From SIG575 sp045632485 (GTDB lineage Bacteria; Bacillota; Clostridia; Oscillospirales; Acutalibacteraceae), in NCBI GenBank assembly GCA_045632485.1, contig JAZQWT010000099.1, positions 1 through 17,485 on the forward strand: a DNA stretch of 17,485 nucleotides, read 5' to 3'. A program made the translations under genes and the position numbers. Positions 1 to 7,892 of this stretch are shown here, piece after piece. The number at the start of each line of letters is the position of its first letter. Position 1 is the stretch's first letter. The notes beneath the pieces are model-generated. The model searched no databases and was not told where the DNA came from. It saw only the letters and a list, made by a program, of their open reading frames with translations.

Positions 1-1351
1 AAAGCTGGTCGCAGAGATCGTCAGCAAGGAACATAATGTTTTCTGCTGTGAAAATATCAATCGGTCCTAATGTAACGCCTGCAAATGCATCTGAAAGAAT
101 CTGTTCAAGGTCAATGCCTTCCGTCTCAAGGTATTCAAGAATACCGCCTGCTTCGCTGATTCCTTCAAAAATTGAGCCGAGGTTGTATTTGATGATGTTC
201 ATTGCAAGAGTAGTAACATCACCGTTGCCGTAAGCTTTGCCGAAAGCGATGTTTTTGAAGGGCTTGGGCTGTTCAACACCGTAAAGCATTACGGGTGCAG
301 CTTCGTCAATATCGTGATAGTTGAAAGTTGCTGTAACTTTACCGTTTGAACCTTTTTCAAATTCAGTTACATACATACCGCAGGGATAAGTACCTGAGGG
401 AGGTGTTTCGCATTCATACATTACTTCGCCGCTGTCAGCTACAAATTTTGCAACGTCAGCAAGGTGCTGATGTCCGCAGAAGTTGAAGTGCATACCTGCT
501 TCTGCAAGCTGAGTTGCTCTGTCTTCTGCATCTTTAACAATGAAGCCTGTGAGAATTTTTGACTGGTATGAACCGATGTGGTCAACAAGGCTTGCGTGTG
601 AAACACCGATGATTTCTTCTCCGCATGCTTTGGCATCTGCACATTCTGCTAATGCCCATTCAAGAAGGTCATCACCCAATGCCTGAGCTGTGTCGTGTTC
701 ATCTGTGCCTGTTTTTGTACAGTCAGCAGTGTAAAGGTTTGTATCGAGGAGGATAAGTCTGTATCCGCCGTCAAGACGTACTGAATAAGACATACCGCCC
801 TGACCTTTACCTTCGGGAGGAGTGTATGTGTGATAAGCTATATCATAACCGAGATTTTTGTAAAGTTCACGGAAATCTTCGGGAGTAGTTTTTCTTGCTG
901 CTTCCTTTTTATCGTTTACAAAAGAATAAGCTTTTGCATTATTGATATCGTGGTTACCGTTAATAGCAATAATATCAATGCCTGTTTCTTTTTCCCATTT
1001 TTCAAGCTTTGCTACAAGTTCAACGTGTGACTCGTATTCGCCCTGATAAGTAAGGTCGCCGGGGAGAATGAGATAGGGATTATTAACATTCTTAAGCTCT
1101 TCAGCCATTGTAACAAGAGCTGTGTCAAGACAATCTGCTGTCAGATCAAGGGTTGTTGTTGAACCAGCAACAAGTGCCTGATAGTCTTCAGTTCTGTTGC
1201 CCTTAAGTGAATTAGCATAATAGTGGATGTCTGAAAGTGTTGCGATGGAAATATCATCGCTGCCTGCTGCAAGAACCGAGAACGGAACAACAGCAAAAAT
1301 CATAACAACCGCCATGACAAGAGCCAGAATTTTTGTTTTGGATTTCTTCAT
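1..1351 (-). CDS. Exported calcineurin-like metallophosphoesterase (partial, C-terminus outside window)
   Basis: The gene starts at ATG 1349-1351 and reads leftwards off the window, leaving 450 visible codons. The first 28 or so residues form a signal peptide (Lys-rich start, long hydrophobic core, SVLA before the likely cleavage point), so the enzyme acts outside the membrane. The metal-binding motifs of the calcineurin-like phosphoesterase fold appear in order: D41-x-H43 (TLSDIHYY), GD at 98-99 (LPGDLTYQG), GNHD at 132-135, a lone His at 252 (GVSHAS) and GHQH at 293-296. These residues hold a dinuclear metal centre that hydrolyses phosphomono- or diesters; the substrate cannot be told from sequence. 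It lies 18 bp downstream of rmuC with AGAAGG before the start, so it is probably co-transcribed with rmuC. The part after residue 300 is not recognised. The family call is firm and the substrate is unknown. Confidence 0.9.
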   Translation of the reverse strand, partial: MKKSKTKILALVMAVVMIFAVVPFSVLAAGSDDISIATLSDIHYYANSLKGNRTEDYQALVAGSTTTLDLTADCLDTALVTMAEELKNVNNPYLILPGDLTYQGEYESHVELVAKLEKWEKETGIDIIAINGNHDINNAKAYSFVNDKKEAARKTTPEDFRELYKNLGYDIAYHTYTPPEGKGQGGMSYSVRLDGGYRLILLDTNLYTADCTKTGTDEHDTAQALGDDLLEWALAECADAKACGEEIIGVSHASLVDHIGSYQSKILTGFIVKDAEDRATQLAEAGMHFNFCGHQHLADVAKFVADSGEVMYECETPPSGTYPCGMYVTEFEKGSNGKVTATFNYHDIDEAAPVMLYGVEQPKPFKNIAFGKAYGNGDVTTLAMNIIKYNLGSIFEGISEAGGILEYLETEGIDLEQILSDAFAGVTLGPIDIFTAENIMFLADDLCDQL

Positions 1352-1369
1352 TTTTAAACCTTCTTTCGC

Positions 1370-2704
1370 TTAATTTTCATTATCAATTGTGAAACTTTCT
1401 ATGCCGAGGATTTCTTCGGACTGATTCTGTTCGAGCAATTCAACATTTTTAAGCTTCTTTGTGATAATGTTATTTCTGTTTTGAGCATCATCAAGAACTT
1501 TTCCGGCTTCATCAACCTTCTTTCTTGCTTTTTCAAGAAGAAGACCGAATTTTTCGTACTGTGTTCTTGCTGCTGCAAGAAGTTTTCTTACTTCTGCAGC
1601 TTTTTCATTTATTGCAACGGCTCTGAAGCCGACTGACAGGGAATTAAGCAGAGCCGTAACGGTTGAGGGTCCTGCTACCATAATGTTGAAATCATTATGG
1701 AGTTTTTCCATAAGGCCTGATTTTGAAGAAGCAACCTCAGCATAAAGACCTTCTGTTGCAAGGTACATAATTGCGAAAGGTGTGGTTTGCGGCACATTAA
1801 TGTACTTTGTGATTTCCTTTGCCTTCATAGTAACGCTGGCTTCAAATTCTTTGCGGGCCTGTATAACGAGGGCAGCGTCACCGCTTTCGGCTGCCGTACT
1901 TAATCTTATGTAGCTTTCAACAGGGAATTTTGAGTCAACAGGTAACCAGATTGCATCATCCTTGTTGTCAGAAGAGGGGATTCTGATTGCAAATTCAACT
2001 TTTTCCGTGTTGGATTTTGTTGAAACATTTCTGTCGAACATACCGGGAATTGTTTCTTCAAGAATTCTTTCAAGCTGAACCTCAGCCCACGTACCTCTTG
2101 CTTTGACATTGGTAAGAACTCTGTTGAGGTCTGTAACTCCTGCGGAAAGATTTTTCATTTCTCCGAGAGACTTGTAAACGTTTTCAAGCTGTTCTGAAAC
2201 TGTCTTGAAAGAACTGTTAAGCCTTGTTGTAAGAGTCTGTGTAAGCTTTTCATCAACAGTTTCACGCATTTTTTCCAGCTTAAGCTCGTTGCTTTTCTGC
2301 ATTTCCTCAATGGATTTGCGGATAACAAGATTCTGCTTTTCAGTCTGTTCTGAATTTTCTTTGCGCATAGAACCTAAAGACTGTGAAATTGTTTCACTCA
2401 TTTTCAGGTTGTATTCATAAGAATCGTTACGCATCTTGAGAAATTCATCAACAATTTTCTGCATAGATGAAGATATTTCATCACGCATACTTTTCTGGCT
2501 GGCAGCAAGTTCTTTACGGTTACGGTGCAGCTCTTCTGCAACGTGTGTGCTGTCAAAAGACATTTTCAATATTTTTTCTTTTAATGATTGCATTTCTTTT
2601 TCGCTGTTTTCGGTTTTCTTTTTCTGAGTCAGAACAATTGTAAGTAAAACCGTTGAAATCAGTATATTGATTGCAATCAGGAACGGTATGATATATTCCT
2701 GCAT
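1370..2704 (-). CDS. rmuC: RmuC family DNA recombination protein
   Basis: This 444-residue protein has the RmuC layout. A single N-terminal membrane anchor (about residues 4-26) is followed by a long charged coiled coil (about 27-190) and then the RmuC domain, related to PD-(D/E)XK nucleases. Domain landmarks are GTWAEVQLERILE at 204-216, the VDSKFP motif at 256-261 and a conserved helical tail to about 420. In other bacteria RmuC limits inversions and rearrangements between repeats, presumably by acting on DNA structures; its biochemical activity is poorly defined. The family motif is usually GxWGE, and here Ala replaces the second Gly. The start at 2704 is supported by AGGAGGT a few bases upstream and places the anchor at the very N-terminus. 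It is first in a two-gene unit with the secreted phosphoesterase and is divergent from the binding-protein gene. Confidence 0.93.
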   Translation of the reverse strand: MQEYIIPFLIAINILISTVLLTIVLTQKKKTENSEKEMQSLKEKILKMSFDSTHVAEELHRNRKELAASQKSMRDEISSSMQKIVDEFLKMRNDSYEYNLKMSETISQSLGSMRKENSEQTEKQNLVIRKSIEEMQKSNELKLEKMRETVDEKLTQTLTTRLNSSFKTVSEQLENVYKSLGEMKNLSAGVTDLNRVLTNVKARGTWAEVQLERILEETIPGMFDRNVSTKSNTEKVEFAIRIPSSDNKDDAIWLPVDSKFPVESYIRLSTAAESGDAALVIQARKEFEASVTMKAKEITKYINVPQTTPFAIMYLATEGLYAEVASSKSGLMEKLHNDFNIMVAGPSTVTALLNSLSVGFRAVAINEKAAEVRKLLAAARTQYEKFGLLLEKARKKVDEAGKVLDDAQNRNNIITKKLKNVELLEQNQSEEILGIESFTIDNEN

Positions 2705-2782
2705 TTTTACCTCCTGTCTGCGCTGAAATTATGCACAATATGACTTATACATATACCTATATAATATATCACAAAAAAACTC

Positions 2783-2798
2783 AAATGTATATACATTT
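2783..2798. promoter_or_regulatory. 16-bp perfect palindrome, possible operator
   Basis: AAATGTATATACATTT is a perfect inverted repeat centred in the 188-bp gap between rmuC (minus) and the binding-lipoprotein gene (plus). Its position between divergent genes suits a dimeric repressor site. It is AT-rich and no matching regulator is encoded next to it, so the operator role is an inference. Confidence 0.35.
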
Positions 2799-2849
2799 TC
2801 AAAAAATAGTAAAAGTTTTTGTAAAACAGTAGAAAGTACGGAAAAAATT

Positions 2850-2858
2850 TGTTATAAT
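2850..2858 (+). promoter_or_regulatory. Extended -10 promoter for the binding-lipoprotein gene
   Basis: TGTTATAAT gives a TG extension plus a consensus TATAAT (2853-2858), 34 bp before the start codon at 2893. There is no good -35 box at the right distance, which is typical of extended -10 promoters. Confidence 0.6.
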
Positions 2859-2892
2859 ACTGTGAGTAATAATTTCTTTATGGAGTGAAATT

Positions 2893-4524
2893 ATGTTAAA
2901 AAGATTTTTTTCTGTCATTTTAGCAGTGATTATGATATTGATGACATTTTCTTCTTGTTCATCAGGAGAGGATGAGGCTTTTTATTATCCTATTTTCAGC
3001 GACCCTGTAAGTTTTGACCCTCAGATAGCATCGGATAATGCATCGAAAATAGTTGTTTTCAACTGCTTTGAAGGTCTTGTAAGACCTGATAAAGACGGTA
3101 AAATTATTCCCGGAGTGGCGGAAAGATGGGAAATAAGCAGCGATGGACTTGTTTATACTTTCCACCTGAAACAGAATGCGAAATGGTTTGTAAGTGAGAA
3201 AGCAAAGGAGCTTCTTGACCCGGATACGAGTGCGAATTTTGATTACCGTGTTACGGCTTATGATTTTGTGTACGGTCTCAGACGTGCTTTTGACAAGACG
3301 ATGGGAGCATCGACAGATTCAAGACTTTATGCAATCAGAAATTCATATGAAGTCTATACAGGTACAAAAGATGCAGAAGAACTGGGCGTTACAGCTGTTG
3401 ATGCGAAAACATTGCAGATAGAAATCGAAAAGCCTAACGAAGATTTTCTTAAAGCTCTTACCCAGTCAGCTGCCATGCCTTGCCGTGAAGAATTCTTCGA
3501 GGCAACCAGGGGCAGATACGGACTTGACCCTGATAAGGTAATTTATAACGGTCCGTTTTATCTTTTCTCGTGGAATACGGGAATAAATCTTACAATGTAC
3601 AGAAACGACAATTATTCAGGTCGCAGTGATGTCAAACCGTCAGTAGTGTACCTTTATGTCAACGAAAATCTTGAAACAAGGGTTGATAAGATTGAAGACG
3701 GTACATATGATGCATGTCCTTTATCGGTAAGACAGAAAAAACTTGTAGAGAACGATAAGGTTTCCTATCTCAATTACAATAATTCAACGCTGGGATTTGC
3801 TTTTAATTGCGCAGATGAAATTATGAAGAACTATGATATGAGAGCAGCTCTTACGTCGTCACTTGATGTGTCTTCAGTTCCGCTTGCCGAAAGCTGTACT
3901 TCCTATGCAGCGGGAACCGTTCCCGGTATGTGTATGATAGGTAATTCCTTCTACAGAGGATATGCAGGTGACGTCAAATATCCTGAAGCAGATGCAGCGA
4001 AGGCAAAAATGCATCTTGAAAAAGCTTTTGAAGCTCTTGAGATTGATCGTGCGGAAGTTAATATAATCTGCCATAAGGATTTCGAGAATTCAGTAAAGAT
4101 AGCTGTGCAGAGCTGGCAGAAGATACTTGGTATCAACGTGAACTTTACAGTGGAACCCCTTGATGAAATGACGCTTGACAAACGTGTCAGAAACGGGGCG
4201 TATACAATGGCTTTTTCAAAAATCACGGCACAAAGCGAAAGTGCAGTTGCTTTCCTCGGCTTGTTCACTTCGGTAGGAACAAACAATGTTTTCCAGATGA
4301 AATCAAAATCTTATGATTCGCTTATGGGTGCATCAAAAGAGGCACTCAGCCAGGACGGTATTATTTCAAACTGCATAAGTGCTGAACGGTATCTTATGAA
4401 CAAATCTGTTTTTATTCCTGTTTTTTATGAGGATAGTTATATTGCTTTGGCAAAAAATGTTTCGGGAATATACGGCATTGAAGCAGGAACAATTCCTGTT
4501 TTTATGTACGGGATAAGAAAATAA
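2893..4524 (+). CDS. Peptide/oligopeptide-type ABC transporter substrate-binding lipoprotein (SBP family 5)
   Basis: This 543-residue protein begins with a lipoprotein signal: Lys/Arg at 3-4, a hydrophobic core, and FSSC with the lipid-modified Cys at 22. The mature part is a full-length family 5 (OppA/DppA-like) solute-binding protein. The segment ERWEISSDGLVYTFHL followed by KQNAKW (near 76-97) is the family signature, and DFVYGLRRAF follows near 125. It would sit on the outer face of the membrane and deliver peptides or a similar ligand to an ABC permease. No permease or ATPase gene lies beside it, so it is an orphan component that must use a remote transporter or act as a sensor. GGAGTG at 2882-2887 supports the start. 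No clear intrinsic terminator follows; the AT-only inverted repeat at 4551-4576 lacks a U-run. The ligand is unknown. Confidence 0.9.
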   Translation: MLKRFFSVILAVIMILMTFSSCSSGEDEAFYYPIFSDPVSFDPQIASDNASKIVVFNCFEGLVRPDKDGKIIPGVAERWEISSDGLVYTFHLKQNAKWFVSEKAKELLDPDTSANFDYRVTAYDFVYGLRRAFDKTMGASTDSRLYAIRNSYEVYTGTKDAEELGVTAVDAKTLQIEIEKPNEDFLKALTQSAAMPCREEFFEATRGRYGLDPDKVIYNGPFYLFSWNTGINLTMYRNDNYSGRSDVKPSVVYLYVNENLETRVDKIEDGTYDACPLSVRQKKLVENDKVSYLNYNNSTLGFAFNCADEIMKNYDMRAALTSSLDVSSVPLAESCTSYAAGTVPGMCMIGNSFYRGYAGDVKYPEADAAKAKMHLEKAFEALEIDRAEVNIICHKDFENSVKIAVQSWQKILGINVNFTVEPLDEMTLDKRVRNGAYTMAFSKITAQSESAVAFLGLFTSVGTNNVFQMKSKSYDSLMGASKEALSQDGIISNCISAERYLMNKSVFIPVFYEDSYIALAKNVSGIYGIEAGTIPVFMYGIRK

Positions 4525-4588
4525 CATTCTTTTTCAGAGTGTGATAAATTAAATTTTATACAAATTATAAAAATTTGATAAAAAAGTG

Positions 4589-4617
4589 TTGCAAAATTTC
4601 TTGAAATAGTGCATAAT
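4589..4617 (+). promoter_or_regulatory. Sigma-A-type promoter of the first GPH transporter gene
   Basis: TTGCAA (4589-4594), a 17-bp spacer and CATAAT (4612-4617) form a good promoter 47 bp before the start. The same arrangement, including the words GTGTTGC and AGTGCATAAT, recurs before the second transporter gene at 6248-6276. Confidence 0.7.
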
Positions 4618-4663
4618 TAATATTAGCATATAAAAGTGCCCCCCGAAAGGAGATGGTGTCAGA

Positions 4664-6178
4664 ATGTCTCAGGACACAGAAGTTAAAACAGTAGAAACCG
4701 GTGCCGGCGAAATTCCGAAAGTTGCAAGCGATAGCGTTTTCGGTAAAAGATATGTTGGCGCAAAAGAACTCATCACTTTGTTTGTTACAGGTGAAGTAAA
4801 TAAGTTTAACCTTGAAGGCTATCTGTCTTATTTCATGCTTAACGTTTTCGGTCTTGACTCAAGAATCATTGCAGCTTTTGCTGTTGCGACTCTTGCATGG
4901 GACCTTATTAACGACTCAATCTTTGCATACATAGTTGACAGAACAAGAACACGTTTCGGTAAATTCAAACCGTGGGCGTTTGCCACAATCGGCCCATACG
5001 CAATAGCGTGTATCGCGTTGTGGATTACACCTCTGTTCATAGAAGACCAGAACTGGGGTCCTCTTTCATGGCAGAAAATTGTAATTTATTGCGTAATTTC
5101 AATATTGAAAGAAACTATAGGTACATTGTACACATGTGCAGTTAACGGACTTAACTCAACGTATACACCCAGTATCGACGACAAGGCAGCCCTTATTGCC
5201 CTTGATAACATCGGTGACTTTGAAAAAGTGCCCTCATATGCAATGGTTATTATGCTTGACCTTGCAGCAGCAGGCGCAATCGGTTTGTCAGTTGAAAATG
5301 TTTATATCATAATGGGTACAGGTACTCTGATTGTATCATTCCTCGGTATGTTTGTCAGAATATGTGTTATCAAAGAACGTATTGTTCAGGTTGAAGAAAA
5401 GCCGAAACTTGTTGATGGCTTACGTAACTTCTTCGGTAACAGACTTCAGGTTCTTCTTACACTTTCAGATATTCTTTCTGCATTCGGTAACGTTGGCGGC
5501 CCGTTCTCAAATATGTTCTGGCTCGACGTTATGGGTTCAGCATCACTTCAGGTTATCTGCGGTATTCCTGCATCACCCCTTACATATGTTTCATATATGT
5601 ACCTGCCGAAATTGAGAAAGAAATTCTCAACAAAAACTCTTTGGTTTGCATCAAAAGCAGTTCCCCAGATTGGTTGGGTTGTTGCTTTCGCAGTAGGTGT
5701 AAATAACCTTGATAATCTCTGGATTATGATTCCTGCACTTATGTTCCGTGAAATCTGTATTTCAGCCGTTTACTCAATCGGTAAGGTTATTCCGCAGCTT
5801 ATGCAGCAGGAAATCATCGACTACGGTGAATGGAAGACAGGTAAGCGTACAGAGGCTATGACAAGCTTCATTGCAGGTCTTGCAACAAAGATTGTTAATC
5901 AGGTTCAGAACGCAGTTTCAACAGCAGTTGTTTCAATCATCGGTTACGAAGCAGGTGTGGGCGTTGTTCAGTCAATGAAAACAAAGCAGGCTATCTTCGC
6001 AATGTATTCAGTTATCCCCATTGCTCTCGGTATCTTAGGTTATGTTCCTATGTTCTTCTATAATCTTGATGATAAAACAAAGACTATTATGTATCACGAG
6101 CTTACAGAACGTCGTAACAATATCATCAAACAGTCACAGGAAAAAGCTACAATCGGTGCAGCAACAGAAGCAGAATAA
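4664..6178 (+). CDS. GPH family (MelB-like) cation:sugar symporter, copy 1
   Basis: This 504-residue polytopic membrane protein belongs to the glycoside-pentoside-hexuronide:cation symporter family within the major facilitator fold. WDLIND at 79-84 matches the helix II motif of MelB, so Asp80, Asn83 and Asp84 correspond to its cation-site residues Asp55, Asn58 and Asp59. It is followed by the family loop DRTRTRFGKFKPW at 92-104. IIDYGEWKTGKR near 384-394 is the second family hallmark, in the central part of the C-terminal half. The likely job is Na+- or H+-driven uptake of a sugar or glycoside; the substrate is not evident and no glycosidase lies nearby. AAAGGAG precedes the ATG by about 11 bp. 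Copy 2 follows directly. The soluble N-terminal 25 residues differ most between the copies. Confidence 0.9.
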   Translation: MSQDTEVKTVETGAGEIPKVASDSVFGKRYVGAKELITLFVTGEVNKFNLEGYLSYFMLNVFGLDSRIIAAFAVATLAWDLINDSIFAYIVDRTRTRFGKFKPWAFATIGPYAIACIALWITPLFIEDQNWGPLSWQKIVIYCVISILKETIGTLYTCAVNGLNSTYTPSIDDKAALIALDNIGDFEKVPSYAMVIMLDLAAAGAIGLSVENVYIIMGTGTLIVSFLGMFVRICVIKERIVQVEEKPKLVDGLRNFFGNRLQVLLTLSDILSAFGNVGGPFSNMFWLDVMGSASLQVICGIPASPLTYVSYMYLPKLRKKFSTKTLWFASKAVPQIGWVVAFAVGVNNLDNLWIMIPALMFREICISAVYSIGKVIPQLMQQEIIDYGEWKTGKRTEAMTSFIAGLATKIVNQVQNAVSTAVVSIIGYEAGVGVVQSMKTKQAIFAMYSVIPIALGILGYVPMFFYNLDDKTKTIMYHELTERRNNIIKQSQEKATIGAATEAE

Positions 6179-6192
6179 TTTTTAGTTAAAAT

Positions 6193-6236
6193 AAAATCTC
6201 CGTCAGATTTCTGTCGGAGATTTTATTTTTTATTTT
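6193..6236 (+). terminator. Intrinsic terminator after transporter copy 1
   Basis: The arms 6193-6206 and 6211-6224 (AAAATCTCCG, one mismatch, CAG) close on a 4-base loop and are followed by a T-rich tract. It separates the two transporter genes into individual transcription units. Confidence 0.88.
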
Positions 6237-6247
6237 ACGTAAAAGTG

Positions 6248-6276
6248 TTGCTTTTTTTTGAAAAAAAGTGCATAAT
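6248..6276 (+). promoter_or_regulatory. Sigma-A-type promoter of the second GPH transporter gene
   Basis: TTGCTT (6248-6253), a 17-bp spacer and CATAAT (6271-6276). It keeps the GTGTTGC and AGTGCATAAT words of the promoter at 4589-4617, so the promoter was duplicated with the gene. Confidence 0.7.
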
Positions 6277-6316
6277 ATAGGAGATCATTTTTTTTGAAGA
6301 AGGAGATGTAGAACTT

Positions 6317-7837
6317 TTGGCGAAGGAACAAACTATCAAAAATGCTGAAAATGATATGCCTGTTATGAGTTCAGAAAGCTCATATGGTAAAAGATATGTC
6401 GGCGCAAAAGAACTTATAACTTTGTTTGTTACAGGCGAAGTTAACAAATTCAACCTTGAAGGTTATCTGTCTTATTTCATGCTCAACGTTTTCGGGCTTG
6501 ACTCAAGAATTATTGCAGCTTTTGCTGTCGCAACTCTTGCATGGGACGTTATTAACGACTCAATCTTTGCATACATAGTTGACAGAACAAGAACACGTTT
6601 CGGTAAATTCAAACCATGGGCGTTTGCCACAATCGGTCCATACGCGATAGCATGTATTGCATTGTGGATTACACCTCTGTTCATCGGAGACCAGAACTGG
6701 GGTCCTCTTTCATGGCAGAAAATTGCAATTTATTGTGTAATATCAATTCTTAAAGAAACTATAGGTACGCTTTATACCTGCGCTATCGGTGGACTTAACT
6801 CAACTTATACACCGAGTATCGACGACAAGGCAGCACTTATTGCCCTTGATAACATCGGTGACTTTGAAAAAGTGCCCTCATATGCAATGGTTGTTATGCT
6901 TGACCTTGCAGCAGCAGGTGCAATCGGTCTGTCAGTTGAAAACGTTTATATCATAATGGGTGCAGGTACTCTGATTGTATCCTTCCTTGGTATGTTCGTC
7001 AGAATTTGTGTTATTAAAGAACGTATTGTTCAGGTCGAAGAAAAACCCAAACTTGTTGATGGTTTGCGCAACTTCTTTGGTAACAGACTTCAGGTTCTTC
7101 TTACACTTTCAAACATCCTTGGCTCATTCGGAAACGTAGGCGGACCTTTCTCAAATATGTTCTGGCTCGACGTTATGGGTTCAGCATCACTTCAGGTTAT
7201 CTGCGGTGTTCCTGCAGCCCCCCTTACATACGTTTCATATATGTACTTGCCTAAATTGAGAAAGAAATTTACTACAAAACAGTTGTGGTTTATGTCAAAC
7301 CTTGTTCCTGAAATCGGTTGGATTGTTGCTTTCATTGTAGGTTTCAACAACCTTGATAATATGTGGATTATGATTCCTGCACTTATGTTCCACGAAATAT
7401 GCTTCTCATCTGTTTATTCAGTTAAGAAGACTATTCCTCAGCTTATGGAACAGGAAATTATCGACTACGGTGAGTGGAAGACAGGTAAACGTACAGAGGC
7501 TATGACAAGCTTTATTTCAGGTCTTGCTACAAAGATTGTTGCACAGCTCCAGAACGCAGTTTCAACGGCAGTTGTGTCTTTCATTGGTTACGAAGCAGGC
7601 GTTGGCGTTGTTCAGTCAATGAAAACAAAACAGGCTATCTTTGCTATGTATTCTGTTGTACCCATTATTTGCGGTGCACTCGGATATATCCCGATGTTTT
7701 TCTATAACCTTGATGATAAAACAAGAACAATTATGTACCACGAACTCACAGAACGTCGTAACAGAATTATTCAGCAGTCACAGGAAAGAGCAACAGTCAA
7801 CGCTTCAGGCGAAAATGTTGCAACTGAAGAAGCTTAA
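6317..7837 (+). CDS. GPH family (MelB-like) cation:sugar symporter, copy 2
   Basis: This 506-residue paralogue of the preceding transporter has the same hallmarks. WDVIND at 76-81 gives cation-site candidates Asp77, Asn80 and Asp81, the loop DRTRTRFGKFKPW follows, and IIDYGEWKTGKR lies in the C-terminal half. The start is TTG at 6317, chosen because AGGAG at 6301-6305 lies 11 bp upstream and because the resulting N-terminus is close in length to copy 1; the next ATG (6356) has no ribosome-binding site. Counting by eye from GKRYVG, the first 240 or so residues differ from copy 1 at about seven positions, while the C-terminal half differs at several dozen, mainly at residues 265-375 and 440-460. 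This suggests shared coupling machinery with altered substrate handling. It is flanked by its own promoter and terminator. Confidence 0.9.
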   Translation: MAKEQTIKNAENDMPVMSSESSYGKRYVGAKELITLFVTGEVNKFNLEGYLSYFMLNVFGLDSRIIAAFAVATLAWDVINDSIFAYIVDRTRTRFGKFKPWAFATIGPYAIACIALWITPLFIGDQNWGPLSWQKIAIYCVISILKETIGTLYTCAIGGLNSTYTPSIDDKAALIALDNIGDFEKVPSYAMVVMLDLAAAGAIGLSVENVYIIMGAGTLIVSFLGMFVRICVIKERIVQVEEKPKLVDGLRNFFGNRLQVLLTLSNILGSFGNVGGPFSNMFWLDVMGSASLQVICGVPAAPLTYVSYMYLPKLRKKFTTKQLWFMSNLVPEIGWIVAFIVGFNNLDNMWIMIPALMFHEICFSSVYSVKKTIPQLMEQEIIDYGEWKTGKRTEAMTSFISGLATKIVAQLQNAVSTAVVSFIGYEAGVGVVQSMKTKQAIFAMYSVVPIICGALGYIPMFFYNLDDKTRTIMYHELTERRNRIIQQSQERATVNASGENVATEEA

Positions 7838-7851
7838 TCAGATAAAAATAA

Positions 7852-7889
7852 AAGAGAGATGGAAAAGTTCCATCTCTCTTATTTTTTTA
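7852..7889. terminator. Bidirectional intrinsic terminator between transporter copy 2 and comM
   Basis: A 13-bp perfect stem (7852-7864 with 7868-7880) closes on a 3-base loop. It is followed by ATTTTTTTA on the plus strand and preceded by an A-rich run that gives a T tract on the minus strand. It lies between the convergent transporter and comM genes and can serve both. Confidence 0.88.
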
Positions 7890-7892
7890 TAA

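Noticed and set aside
3951..4286. 111-codon minus-strand open frame inside the binding-lipoprotein gene
   Set aside because: It lies wholly within a well-supported gene on the other strand and shows no domain or ribosome-binding site.
4551..4576. Terminator after the binding-lipoprotein gene
   Set aside because: The inverted repeat is made only of A-T pairs with a bulge and has no T-tract after it.
4664..7837. Recent gene conversion between the two transporter genes
   Set aside because: The protein-level near-identity of the first halves is accompanied by many synonymous base differences, which fits purifying selection instead of a recent conversion tract.
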